In this document: piece after piece, positions 1-8,737 of the stretch
How positions within the stretch are numbered: the first letter of the stretch is position 1
Layout of the letters: every line of letters begins with the position of its first letter
NCBI RefSeq assembly: GCF_014837175.1
Contig: NZ_JACYFR010000003.1
Location: 62,001 to 126,000, forward strand
Direction of reading: 5' to 3'
Source of the DNA: Cellulomonas sp. JH27-2
GTDB taxonomy: Bacteria; Actinomycetota; Actinomycetes; Actinomycetales; Cellulomonadaceae
Length of the DNA stretch: 64,000 bases
Notes under the pieces: model-generated
What the model saw: the letters and a program-made list of their open reading frames with translations, nothing else
What the model was told of the DNA's origin: nothing
Databases searched by the model: none
Program-made: the position numbers and the translations under genes

Positions 1-658
1 CCGGCCCGGCGCGCGGCGGACGGTCGTGGCCGCGCACGCGTTCGTGATCGGCGGCGAGGCGTCGGAGTCGGAGCGGGACATCCGCGTGGGCGGCGTGGAC
101 CACGTCGCCGCCGGCGCGTTCGCGGGGGTCGACTACGTCGCGCTCGGGCACCTGCACGGACCGCAGCGGGTAGCCGGTCCCGACGGCACCGTCGTGCGCT
201 ACTCGGGATCGCCGCTGGCGTACTCGTTCTCGGAGCAGCACCACGCGAAGTCGTCGGTGCTCGTGGACCTGTCCGGGGCAGAGGCGCGGACCGCGCTGAT
301 CGCGGCGCCCGTGCCGAGGCGCCTCTCGGACGTCTCCGGGACGCTCGACGAGCTGCTGGGCGTCGCCGGTGAGGCACACGTCGACGACTGGACGCGGGTC
401 ACCGTCACCGACGCGCACCGGCCCGCGGACCTGTACCGACGCGTGCGCGAGCGATTCCCGCACGCGCTCGTCGTGCAGCACCACGCGCCGTCGTCGTCGG
501 CCGCCGTGCGCGCCGCGGCCGTGACCGCGGCGCACGACCCGGTGGCGGTCGGCGGGGACTTCGTGCGGTACGTGACGGGCGCGGACGCGACGCCCGACGA
601 GGTCGCCGTCCTGCGCTCGGCGTACGAGCACGTGCTCGCCGGCGAGCGGAGCGCCTGA
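1..658 (+). CDS. sbcD: Exonuclease SbcCD subunit D, C-terminal part (5' end outside window)
   Basis: This is the C-terminal portion of the Mre11-like nuclease subunit of SbcCD, which with SbcC opens DNA hairpins and degrades double-strand ends. The frame is open from base 2, so the true start lies upstream of the window. Readable features are the strand TVVAAHAFV, followed by GVDYVALGHLHGPQ, whose GHLH carries metal-binding histidines of the calcineurin-like phosphoesterase fold, and then the capping domain. The stop overlaps the sbcC start by one base (TGATG), so the two subunits are translationally coupled. The N-terminal metal-binding motifs cannot be checked here. Confidence 0.93.
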   Translation, partial: RPGARRTVVAAHAFVIGGEASESERDIRVGGVDHVAAGAFAGVDYVALGHLHGPQRVAGPDGTVVRYSGSPLAYSFSEQHHAKSSVLVDLSGAEARTALIAAPVPRRLSDVSGTLDELLGVAGEAHVDDWTRVTVTDAHRPADLYRRVRERFPHALVVQHHAPSSSAAVRAAAVTAAHDPVAVGGDFVRYVTGADATPDEVAVLRSAYEHVLAGERSA

Positions 659-3600
659 TGCAGCTGCGCACCATGACCCTGCAGGCCATCGGCCCGTTCG
701 CCGGTTCCCACACCGTCGACTTCGCGGCGCTGTCGTCGTCCGGCCTGTTCCTGCTCGAGGGGCCCACCGGCTCGGGCAAGTCCACGCTCATCGACGCCGT
801 CGTCTTCGCGCTCTACGGCAAGGTCGCCTCCGACGAGGCTAGCGACGACCGCCTGCGATCCGCCTTCGCCGCCGAGGACACGGAGAGCTTCGTCGACCTC
901 ACGTTCGAGGTCGCGTCCGGGATCTACCGCGTGCGCCGCACACCGGCGTACGACCGGGCCAAGAAGCGCGGGAACGGAACCGTGCGACAGCAGGCGTCCG
1001 TGCGGTTGTGGCGCGTGACGCCCGACGACGTCGACGGCGAGCCGGCGTCCGTGCCCGTCACCAGGCTCGACGAGGCGGGGCTCGAGATCGAGCGGGCCGT
1101 CGGGCTGTCGCGGACGCAGTTCGTGCAGACGATCGTGCTGCCGCAGGGCGAGTTCTCGAAGTTCCTGCGTGCCAAGCCCGAGGACCGGCGCGGGCTGCTG
1201 CAGAAGATCTTCGGCACCGAGGTCTACGAGCGCATGCAACAGCGGCTCGTGGAGCTGCGCGCGCAGGTGGCGCGGGACGTCGAGGCCGCACACGGCGCGG
1301 TCCTGACCGCGACGGCGCAGCTCGTCGGTGCCGTCCGGTTGCCCGACGACGAGGCCGTGGCGCTGCGGGACGAGATCGCCGCGCTCGCCGCGGCAGCGCC
1401 GTCCGGTGGTCCGGACCTCGAGGCGATCACCGCGCTGATGAGCGGGCGGACGACGGCGCTCACTGAGCAGGCCGACGCGGATCGGTCGCTCGCACAGGCT
1501 GCCGGTGCCCGTCGTGACGCCGCCGCGGCCGTGCTCGCCGAGCAGACACGCCTGGCAGAGCTGATCACACGGCGGTCGCGCCTCGTCGCGGAGCAGGAGG
1601 AGCTGGACCGGGCGCGTGCGGCCCACGTCGACGGTGTGGCGCGGCTCGACCGCGCGCGGGCTGCCGGCGCCGTCCGGCCGATGCTGGACGCGCTGGACCG
1701 GTCGCTGGCCGACGTGGGAGCGGCCCGCAAGGCACTCCTCGCCGCGGCCGATGCGGCTCCCTCGGCGGTCGCGGCCATGGTGAGCGAGGTCGTGGCGGCC
1801 CTCGGCGACGGCGACGGACCGCACGATGGCGGTCCCGACGCCCTGATTGCGCGTGGTGCGGTGAATCTCGTGGCGCCGCGGCGGCTCCTGGTCGAGCTGC
1901 GGAACGGTGCGGCGGACGACGCCGCGGCCCTCGACCGGGTGGTGGGGCTCGAGGCGGCGCTCAACGACAAGCGACGCGCGGTCCGCGACAGTCGCGACCA
2001 GGCGGACACGCTCCGCGACCAGATCGCCGCCGACGAAGCCTGGCTGGCGGCACGACCCGCGGAGCGAGACGAGCTCCTGGCGCGGCTCTCGCTGGCGACC
2101 GCCACCGCGTCGCGGTCCGGCGAGCACCGCGCACGCGTCGCGGCACTGGAGGCGGCCGCCGCCGCGCACCTCGAGCTCGAGCGGCTGACGGGCGAGTCGT
2201 CGTCCGCCGATGCGACGCGGGCCACGGCCGGCCGGGAGGCCCAGGACGCTGTCGTCGCCGAGGCGGCGCTGCGGGCTGCGCGCATCGCGGGGCTGGCCGG
2301 GGAGCTGGCCCAGGCGCTCGGCGACGGCGAGTCGTGCCCGGTGTGCGGCGCGGTCGAGCACCCGCACAAGGCGTCTCTCGCCCAGGATCACCCCACAGCC
2401 GACGCGGTCGAGCGCGCCGAGCAGGCCCGCGTCTCGGCGGAGCGCACCCTCGCCCGTGCGGGCGAGGCTGCCGCAGCACTTGCCTCCCGCGTGGAGGCGG
2501 CCCGTGAAGCGCTCGGCGACTCGACCGCGGAGCAGGTGGTCGTCGACCTCACGGCCGCAGCGGCGGATCTCGCCGCGGCCCGGGCGGCGGAGGCCCTGGG
2601 CACGGAGCTGGCAGGGGCGCTCGACGCACACGCCGCGGCCACGGAGGCGCGGACGGCCGAGCGGGCGACCTCCGTCGCACAGCTCGCCGACGTGCAGGGT
2701 CGAATCGGGGTGCTGCAGCAGGCGCTCGCCGAGGACGAGGCCGAGGTGACGCTCGCGTGCGCCGGCCACCCGACGGTCGTCGCGCGTCGCTCCGAGCTGC
2801 GCGACCTGGTCCACGCCGCCGACGACCTCATGGCGGCCGTGGACGACCTCGCTGCCGCGGACAAGGATGTCGCCGTCCGCGCGTCCGAGCTCGATGCGGC
2901 GCTCGTCGAACGCGGCTTCTCCTCCACGAGGGATGTGACGGCCGCGCTGTTGGACCGGACGGCCACCGAGGCGCTGGCTGATGCCGTCACCGCCTACGCG
3001 GGTGCCGTCGAGGCGGTGCGTGCGGGGCTGGCGGAGCCGGACGTCGCCGGCCTGCCGGACGATGCGGCCGCTGACGTGGCGAGTGCGCGGACGGCGGAGC
3101 GGGATGCGCAGGAGGCGCTCGTCGTGGCGGAGGCCCGGTCCCGGTCCACCGCCGAGCGTGCCGCGGCCGTCGCCGACGCGGCTCGGACGGTCCTCACCGC
3201 GGCGCACCGGCTGGCGGCCGTGTGGGCCGAGGGCGGTCCGGTCACGCGCCTGGCCGGCCTGGCATCCGGGACGGGGTCCGACAACGGGCGTGGCCTGTCC
3301 CTGGCCACCTACGTCCTGGCCCGCCGGTTCGAGGACGTGGTCGCCGCGGCGAACGACCGCCTGCTCGGCATGTCCGACGGCCGCTACGAGCTGGTGCGGT
3401 CCGAGCAGAAGGAGGACGTCGGCTCGCGCCGGACGGGCCTCGCGATGCGCGTCGTCGACCACTGGACCGATCAGCAGCGCGATCCCCGCACCCTGTCGGG
3501 CGGCGAGAGCTTCTACGTCTCCCTGTGCCTCGCGCTGGGACTGGCCGACGTCGTCACCGCGGAAGCGGGCGGGATCGACCTGGGCACGCTCTTCGTGGAC

Positions 3601-3789
3601 GAGGGCTTCGGGAGCCTGGACCCGCACGCGCTGGAGCAGGTGGTCGCCGAGCTCGGCAGGCTGCGTGCAGGCGGTCGCGTCGTCGGCGTGGTCTCGCACG
3701 TCGAGGCGCTCAAGGCGTCGATCGCCGACCGGATCGAGGTGCGGCCGGGTGCCGACGGGCCGAGCACGCTGCGCGTCCTGGCCTCGTGA
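658..3789 (+). CDS. sbcC: Exonuclease SbcCD subunit C (SMC-like ATPase)
   Basis: This 1043-residue ATPase is the partner of SbcD. The Walker A motif GPTGSGKS is at residues 35-42. Long Ala/Glu/Arg-rich coiled-coil arms flank a zinc hook, CPVC, near residue 560. The ABC signature LSGGES lies near residue 947 and Walker B with the D-loop (FVDEGFGSLD) near 978, so the head is complete and the length is normal for the family. The ATG overlaps the sbcD stop. The complex is expected to act on palindromic or blocked DNA ends; this window is rich in long perfect hairpins, although that is only an incidental link. Confidence 0.96.
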   Translation: MQLRTMTLQAIGPFAGSHTVDFAALSSSGLFLLEGPTGSGKSTLIDAVVFALYGKVASDEASDDRLRSAFAAEDTESFVDLTFEVASGIYRVRRTPAYDRAKKRGNGTVRQQASVRLWRVTPDDVDGEPASVPVTRLDEAGLEIERAVGLSRTQFVQTIVLPQGEFSKFLRAKPEDRRGLLQKIFGTEVYERMQQRLVELRAQVARDVEAAHGAVLTATAQLVGAVRLPDDEAVALRDEIAALAAAAPSGGPDLEAITALMSGRTTALTEQADADRSLAQAAGARRDAAAAVLAEQTRLAELITRRSRLVAEQEELDRARAAHVDGVARLDRARAAGAVRPMLDALDRSLADVGAARKALLAAADAAPSAVAAMVSEVVAALGDGDGPHDGGPDALIARGAVNLVAPRRLLVELRNGAADDAAALDRVVGLEAALNDKRRAVRDSRDQADTLRDQIAADEAWLAARPAERDELLARLSLATATASRSGEHRARVAALEAAAAAHLELERLTGESSSADATRATAGREAQDAVVAEAALRAARIAGLAGELAQALGDGESCPVCGAVEHPHKASLAQDHPTADAVERAEQARVSAERTLARAGEAAAALASRVEAAREALGDSTAEQVVVDLTAAAADLAAARAAEALGTELAGALDAHAAATEARTAERATSVAQLADVQGRIGVLQQALAEDEAEVTLACAGHPTVVARRSELRDLVHAADDLMAAVDDLAAADKDVAVRASELDAALVERGFSSTRDVTAALLDRTATEALADAVTAYAGAVEAVRAGLAEPDVAGLPDDAAADVASARTAERDAQEALVVAEARSRSTAERAAAVADAARTVLTAAHRLAAVWAEGGPVTRLAGLASGTGSDNGRGLSLATYVLARRFEDVVAAANDRLLGMSDGRYELVRSEQKEDVGSRRTGLAMRVVDHWTDQQRDPRTLSGGESFYVSLCLALGLADVVTAEAGGIDLGTLFVDEGFGSLDPHALEQVVAELGRLRAGGRVVGVVSHVEALKASIADRIEVRPGADGPSTLRVLAS

Positions 3790-3841
3790 CGGGCGGCAGC
3801 GACCGACTCGACCGGACGTGCGTCGGCGGCGGTGCTGCCGA

Positions 3842-4261
3842 CTACCAGGACCAGCCGCGGGAGGTCAGCTCGACCTCCTCGCGGAAGCGTTCCGCGGGAT
3901 CGCCGGGCGCGGCGGGTTCCACCTCGATGCCGGCCATGTGGCACGCCTCCGCGAGCAGGTGGTCGTACGCGAGCTGCGAGGCGATGATCCGCTCGGCCCG
4001 CGCGAAGGTGTGCACGTCGACCTCGAGCGCGCGCACGTGGTCGGCCACGACGCCGAGCCGCGACTGGACGCGGAGCGCCTCGAACGGGTTGTCGGTCGGC
4101 GGGACCGGGCGGCGGCGCAGGTGGGCGGCCCACAGCTCGAGCCGGGCAGCGAGCATCGTGCGCCATCGGGGCGTCTCGTCCGGCGAGGGGATCCAGGAGA
4201 ACATCAGCCAGAAGACGAACGCCGGGAAGGTGCAGAAGACCCCGAGCAGAACCCACGTCAT
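3842..4261 (-). CDS. Hypothetical membrane-anchored protein
   Basis: I do not recognise this 139-residue protein. One hydrophobic segment (about residues 2-22, WVLLGVFCTFPAFVFWLMF) should anchor it in the membrane. The rest is a charged, mostly helical cytoplasmic or periplasmic part rich in Arg, Glu and Ala. I chose the ATG at 4261 because AAAAGGA lies a few bases upstream of it; an in-frame ATG at 4291 lacks such a site. It converges on sbcC and is divergent from the HNH lipoprotein gene at 4442. No enzymatic motif is visible. Confidence 0.7.
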   Translation of the reverse strand: MTWVLLGVFCTFPAFVFWLMFSWIPSPDETPRWRTMLAARLELWAAHLRRRPVPPTDNPFEALRVQSRLGVVADHVRALEVDVHTFARAERIIASQLAYDHLLAEACHMAGIEVEPAAPGDPAERFREEVELTSRGWSW

Positions 4262-4441
4262 CGCGTGTCCTTTTGTCGCGCTGTGTCCCACAGATTAGGT
4301 CCGCCCTGTGCGGCTCGCCAGAGGAGACGATGTCGGTGAGGGGTGATCTCGCTCGAGGCGAGGCCGCCGCTGATGCGGAGTGTGACGAGGATCCGAGCGA
4401 CCCGGGTCATCAGGCGGGGGTCCGGCGCCGATGATGAACCT

Positions 4442-5548
4442 ATGACTCGCTTGCTCCCCCGGCCGTGGCGCGTCGCGACCGTGGTGGTCGCCGCGGCGTG
4501 GCTCGCGGTCACCGTGCTGTCCGGCTGCGAGCCGACAACGGCCAGCTCGACGGCCGCGGACGCGTCGGCGGCCTCGTCGTCGGGCACCACCTCGAGCGCA
4601 CCCGCGAGCCCCGAGACCACGCAGGACGCTGCGTCACCCGGGCCGTCGACCGCGGCACCGTCGACCACGCCGGCATCGTCTCCCACGCCGAAGCCCGCCC
4701 CGAAGCCGACGGCGACGCCGAAGGAGGCGGCCCCCGGGACCGCGCTCGCCGCGGCGAAGCTGCTCACGGTCAAGGGCCGTGCGCCGCGCACGGGTTACGA
4801 CCGCGACGAGTTCGGGCCGGCCTGGCAGGACGTGGACCGCAACGGGTGCGACACCCGCAACGACATCCTGGGTCGGGACCTCGCCGACGTCGGCTACAAG
4901 GGCGGGACGCGCGAGTGCGTCGTGGCGTGGGGCACGCTGCACGACCCCTACTCGGGCACGGACATCGACTTCGTGCGCGGGGCGACGACGTCGGCGGCGG
5001 TGCAGATCGACCACGTCGTCGCGCTTTCGGACGCCTGGCAGAAGGGTGCGCAGGGCTGGGCCGAGGCCAAGCGCACCCAGCTCGCCAACGACCCGCTCAA
5101 CCTGCTGGCGGCGGACGGCCCGCTCAACCAGTCGAAGGGCGACGGCGACGCCGCCACCTGGCTCCCGCCCAACAAGAAGTTCCGCTGCGACTACGTGGCG
5201 AGGCAGGTGGCGGTCAAGCGCGGCTACGGCCTGTGGGTGACCGCGGCGGAGCAGGCCGCGATGGTGCGTGTGCTGACGACGTGCCCGGCGGAGAAGCTGC
5301 CGAAGTCCGACCCCGTCCCCGGCCCGGGCGGCGCGGATCTCGGCCCGTCGCACGCGCCGACACCGAAGCCGAAGGCCACCCCGAAGCCGACGAAGAAGGC
5401 GGCGAAGCAGCCCGCCGCCGACGTGTACTACCAGAACTGCACCGCGGTGTGGGACGCGGGTGCGGGCCCGATCTACGCGGGCGACCCCGGCTACAGCCGC
5501 AAGCTGGACCGCGACGGCGACGGGGTGGGCTGCGAGTACCGGCCCTGA
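4442..5548 (+). CDS. Lipoprotein with HNH nuclease (DUF1524) and Excalibur domains
   Basis: This 368-residue exported protein starts with a lipoprotein signal whose lipobox (LSGC) ends near residue 24, followed by a Ser/Thr/Ala/Pro-rich linker. The middle holds a DUF1524-type HNH nuclease domain: DRNGCDTRNDIL, the catalytic Asp-His pair in QIDHVVAL (residues 190-191), and NDPLNLLA near 217. A second Pro/Lys linker leads to a C-terminal Excalibur calcium-binding domain ending DRDGDGVGCEY. I start at 4442 because the lipoprotein signal begins there; an upstream ATG at 4343 would bury it. Such proteins are probably cell-surface nucleases; the substrate is unknown. A paralogue lies at 7058-7753. 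Confidence 0.87.
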   Translation: MTRLLPRPWRVATVVVAAAWLAVTVLSGCEPTTASSTAADASAASSSGTTSSAPASPETTQDAASPGPSTAAPSTTPASSPTPKPAPKPTATPKEAAPGTALAAAKLLTVKGRAPRTGYDRDEFGPAWQDVDRNGCDTRNDILGRDLADVGYKGGTRECVVAWGTLHDPYSGTDIDFVRGATTSAAVQIDHVVALSDAWQKGAQGWAEAKRTQLANDPLNLLAADGPLNQSKGDGDAATWLPPNKKFRCDYVARQVAVKRGYGLWVTAAEQAAMVRVLTTCPAEKLPKSDPVPGPGGADLGPSHAPTPKPKATPKPTKKAAKQPAADVYYQNCTAVWDAGAGPIYAGDPGYSRKLDRDGDGVGCEYRP

Positions 5549-5615
5549 GCCGGCGCCGCCAGGCATCTCCCAGCCGGCTCCCCTACGGTGTCCGCGTGAG
5601 CCAGAGGTGGAGCGC

Positions 5616-6332
5616 ATGAGCGCGCGTGGGGTGGTCGTCGGGCTGCTGGTCGGTGTCGTGGTCGTCGGTGCGGGTGCGGTCGGCGCCGACCGCTGGGCGG
5701 CGCACGAGACGCAGCAGCGCGCCGCGGACGCGATCGTGGAGAACCTCGACGACGTGGTCGGCACCCCGACCGTCGACGTCGGCGGGTTCCCGTTCCTCAC
5801 CCAGGTGTGGGCCGGCTCCGTCGACCACGTGACGGGTGAGGTCGAGGGCGTGTCCCTGGGCGGCATCGACGCGACCGACGTCCACGTCGACGCGCGGGAC
5901 ATCACCACCAGCGAGCCGTACACCGCGGGCACCGCGACGATCGAGGCGACCATCCCCACGGCGTCGCTGGAGAAGATCGTCGACGACCGCACCGGCCTCG
6001 ACGTCACGCTGACCATCGACGGCGACCAGGTCGTCGCGAGCGGCAAGGTGCTGGGCGTGACACTCTCGGCGGGTGTGACGCCGGCAGTCTCCGACGGGAT
6101 GCTGCAGGTCAGCGTGCACGACGTCTCGCTCGGTGGCTTGTCTGTCGACCCGAGCAAGCTGCCCGGCGGCCTCGGCGACAAGCTGCGGGACATCACGGTC
6201 CCGGTCGAGGGCCTGCCCGACGGGATCGTGCTCACCGACGCAACCGTCGTCAGCGACGGCCTGCGCGTGGAGGCCGACGGTGCGGGCGTGGTGCTGCAGG
6301 CGCCCGCGGCCTCCGACGCGCCGACCGGCTGA
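5616..6332 (+). CDS. DUF2993 (LmeA-like) phospholipid-binding protein
   Basis: This 238-residue protein has an N-terminal signal anchor (residues 4-25, Val/Gly-rich) and then the DUF2993 fold, seen in the start ETQQRAADAIVENLDDVVGTPTVDVGGFPFLTQV. LmeA of mycobacteria, the characterised relative, binds phospholipid and is needed for late steps in lipoglycan mannan elongation, so a periplasmic lipid-handling role is likely. The ATG follows a GAGGTGGAG stretch that can serve as ribosome binding site. It is separated by only five bases from the M50-like gene, suggesting co-transcription. Confidence 0.85.
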   Translation: MSARGVVVGLLVGVVVVGAGAVGADRWAAHETQQRAADAIVENLDDVVGTPTVDVGGFPFLTQVWAGSVDHVTGEVEGVSLGGIDATDVHVDARDITTSEPYTAGTATIEATIPTASLEKIVDDRTGLDVTLTIDGDQVVASGKVLGVTLSAGVTPAVSDGMLQVSVHDVSLGGLSVDPSKLPGGLGDKLRDITVPVEGLPDGIVLTDATVVSDGLRVEADGAGVVLQAPAASDAPTG

Positions 6333-6337
6333 CGGCG

Positions 6338-7054
6338 GTGGACTGGATCTCCGGCGTCTGGCACGACGTCACCAGCCCGCAGCCCGCGCCGTCGACGACC
6401 GCCACACTGATCACCGCCGCGGTCGTCGTCGTGTGCCTCGTGGTGCCGACGGTGTGGCACGTCGCCCGCCACGCGCTGACCATCGTGCACGAGGCAGCGC
6501 ACGGGTTCGTCGCGCTGCTCGTCGGGCGCCGCCTGTCCGGCATCCGCGTCCACTCCGACACCTCGGGCCTCACACTGTCCGTCGGCAAGCCGCGCGGTCC
6601 GGGCATGGTCGCGACCGCTGCGGCCGGGTACCCCGGGCCGGCCGTCGTCGGGCTGGGCGCTGCCGCGCTCCTCGCGCACGGGTACACGCTCGCCGTGCTG
6701 TGGGCGCTGTTGGTGCTGGTCGTGCTGGTGCTGGTGCAGATCCGGAACTGGTACGGCCTGTGGGCGGTGCTCGTCAGCGGTGCGGTGCTCGTCGTCGTGA
6801 CGCAGTGGGGCTCGGCTCTGGTGCAGGGCGTCGTGGCGCACGCGCTGACGTGGTTCTTCCTGCTCGGTGCGCCGCGCGCGGTCATGGAGATGCAGTCGCA
6901 GCGCCGTGACCTGCGACGACGCGGTCGTCCCGACACGTCGGACGCCGGCACGCTCGGCGCGCTCACGCACCTGCCGGGCGGCTTCTGGGTGACCGTCCTG
7001 CTGCTGGTCTGCCTCGGCGCGCTCGCGCTCGGCGGATGGTGGCTGCTGGGCTGA
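6338..7054 (+). CDS. M50-family-like membrane zinc metalloprotease
   Basis: This 238-residue polytopic membrane protein carries the zinc-protease motif HEAAH at residues 51-55, within the helix ALTIVHEAAHGFVALLVGR. A Gly-Pro-rich region (AAAGYPGPAVVGLGAAAL) follows, as in the M50B group. Several later segments are strongly hydrophobic and can cross the membrane. It uses a GTG start five bases after the DUF2993 stop and is probably co-transcribed. The group includes site-2-protease relatives, but here the third zinc ligand is not obvious, so activity is inferred from the HExxH motif only. It converges on the HNH gene at 7058 with three bases between. Confidence 0.8.
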   Translation: MDWISGVWHDVTSPQPAPSTTATLITAAVVVVCLVVPTVWHVARHALTIVHEAAHGFVALLVGRRLSGIRVHSDTSGLTLSVGKPRGPGMVATAAAGYPGPAVVGLGAAALLAHGYTLAVLWALLVLVVLVLVQIRNWYGLWAVLVSGAVLVVVTQWGSALVQGVVAHALTWFFLLGAPRAVMEMQSQRRDLRRRGRPDTSDAGTLGALTHLPGGFWVTVLLLVCLGALALGGWWLLG

Positions 7055-7057
7055 GCA

Positions 7058-7753
7058 TCACCGCCCGACGACGCATCGACCCAGCTCGCGCGCGAGCGCC
7101 GCGTGTTCGTCGGGCGTGACCCACAGCCCGTACGCCGCCTTCACGCGCACCTGCCGCACGGCGTAGACGCACCGGTAGCCGACCGACGGCGGCAGCCACG
7201 CGGACGCGTCCGACGAGCCCTTGTCCTGGTTGGCGCCGCCGTCGACGGCCAGCAGGTTGGCGGGGTCGTTGGCGAACGACCGGCGCCGGGCGGCCGACCA
7301 GTCGCGCGCCCCGGTGGCCCAGGCGTCCGCGAGGGCGACGACGTGGTCGATCTGGACGTCGGCCGACGACGGCCCGCGCGCGAACGGGATGTCGGTGCGC
7401 GTGTACGGGTCGGCGAGCGCACCGCTGAGCACCGTGCACCCGTCGGCGACCACGTTCGTCAGGTCGCGGCGCAGGATGTCGTCGCGCGTGTCGCAGCCGT
7501 TGTGGTCCTCGTCGGCCCAGGCCGTGCCGAACGCGGCGCGGTCGTAGTCGTCGGGCGACGCCTCGCGGACCGTCAGGTCGGCCAGCGCGCCGCGTGCGGC
7601 GGCGAGGTCCGACGAGGACACCGGGTACTGCGCCGCCGCCCGCGTCCGCGTCCACCACGGGCCGCCCAGCCCGACGACCAGGCAGCACACCAGCACCGCC
7701 GCCCACACCCACCACCCGCGCACGCTCCGAGCATCATCGGACCTCGGCGCCAC
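7058..7753 (-). CDS. Exported HNH endonuclease family (DUF1524) protein
   Basis: This 231-residue protein has an N-terminal membrane segment (about residues 14-34) and then a DUF1524 HNH nuclease domain. It contains EDHNGCDTRDDIL near 82-94, the Asp-His pair of QIDHVVALADAW at 136-137, and ANDPANLLAV near 161-170. It is a paralogue of the nuclease domain of the lipoprotein at 4442-5548 but lacks the lipobox and Excalibur tail. The start is GTG. Extracellular DNA scavenging or competitor defence are both possible; neither is shown by the sequence. Confidence 0.86.
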   Translation of the reverse strand: MAPRSDDARSVRGWWVWAAVLVCCLVVGLGGPWWTRTRAAAQYPVSSSDLAAARGALADLTVREASPDDYDRAAFGTAWADEDHNGCDTRDDILRRDLTNVVADGCTVLSGALADPYTRTDIPFARGPSSADVQIDHVVALADAWATGARDWSAARRRSFANDPANLLAVDGGANQDKGSSDASAWLPPSVGYRCVYAVRQVRVKAAYGLWVTPDEHAALARELGRCVVGR

Positions 7754-7807
7754 CTGCCCCGGCCGTCCACCTGTGGTCGGGTCGGTGGGCGGAGTGCGCC
7801 GCGCCCG

Positions 7808-8533
7808 TCAGGAACCTTCAGACAGCGACGAGAGGCCGGCGGTCACGGTGCAAGCGGTGGGCTTCCCGTCGACGGACAACGGGATCTCGAACGGTGCGGG
7901 TGTCCCTGGCACGACCTTCCCGTCCAGATAGGTGCTCCCCGCGCCGACCGTCTTGCCGCTCTTGTCGGTGCAGATGGCCACCGCCTCGACGTTCGTCACC
8001 GACTGCTCGTACGTGGAGTCGATGGTTCCGGTCGCCGTCGAGGAGAACTCGTCGACGTGGACCTTGACCTTCTTCGCCGTCATCTTGCTCTCAGGATGGT
8101 CGTCCGCCTGCGAGTCGGAGACGTTGACCTGGGCGTCGACCTTGTCGACCTTCGAGTCCTCGGGGACGGAGACGTATGTTGCCACCTGCATCTTCGACCC
8201 TGACCGGGCGATGACGTATGTCGTCTCCGTCGCGACGACGTCCCCGCTCTTGTCGTAGGCGGCAAAGTTGACCTCGATACTGGCGATGTCCTTCGTCGGG
8301 TTGTCGACGACGGCATAGGCCGTGGGCAGCATGTCGTCGGCGACGAAGCCGACCGAACCGATGGTGACCTCCGCGGCGTCGTTCTTCGATGAGTCCTGCG
8401 ATGACGTCGTGCCCGTCGTCGCGGTCGAGTCGACGCGGTCCGAGCTTGACGGGGTGTCGGAGCTGGAGCACCCGGTGACGAGTGTCAGCCCGAGGATCAG
8501 CGGTCCGATTGATGGCGCGAGCGTTCTACGCAT
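7808..8533 (-). CDS. Putative lipoprotein with Ig-like FxLYD-type domains
   Basis: This 241-residue protein begins with a lipoprotein signal (lipobox VTGC near residue 22) and a Ser/Thr/Asp-rich linker. The rest is beta-rich with two similar stretches, each with a pattern of the type AVVDNPTKDIASIEVNFAAY, resembling FxLYD domains that bind or scaffold at the cell surface. The base composition is lower in GC than that of its neighbours. It is divergent from the glyceroporin gene, with 204 bases between. Function unknown. Confidence 0.75.
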   Translation of the reverse strand: MRRTLAPSIGPLILGLTLVTGCSSSDTPSSSDRVDSTATTGTTSSQDSSKNDAAEVTIGSVGFVADDMLPTAYAVVDNPTKDIASIEVNFAAYDKSGDVVATETTYVIARSGSKMQVATYVSVPEDSKVDKVDAQVNVSDSQADDHPESKMTAKKVKVHVDEFSSTATGTIDSTYEQSVTNVEAVAICTDKSGKTVGAGSTYLDGKVVPGTPAPFEIPLSVDGKPTACTVTAGLSSLSEGS

Positions 8534-8593
8534 GGAGAGTGCCTTCCCCCTGACGAATCGTGCATGTTCGTGGCTGACATCGTCGTCAGCGAA

Positions 8594-8613
8594 CGCACCC
8601 GATCGAACAGGTG
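8594..8613. repeat. Dispersed repeat copy A (CGCACCCGATCGAACAGGTG)
   Basis: This 20-base stretch matches 52385-52404 at 19 of 20 positions. In the second copy it is the core of a long hairpin between convergent genes. Here only GCACC and GGTG can pair around the same ten-base loop, and it sits between divergent genes, so it is not a terminator in this position. Confidence 0.6.
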
Positions 8614-8737
8614 ATGCGGGTGCCAGCGCACTGCCTCTTCGTCACGACCATATTGCCGGCCGTACGGTCGCGCCAGGTCGGGCGCCCGGAGCGCCCAGCC
8701 GTGGACTGGTTGGCCCAGCACTGCCAGGCTTGCGGGC

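Noticed and set aside
199..3699. Very long open frame antisense to sbcD-sbcC
   Set aside because: It is Arg/Gly/His-rich with no domain, and the opposite strand encodes a complete SbcC with all motifs. In such GC-rich DNA, long antisense frames are expected.
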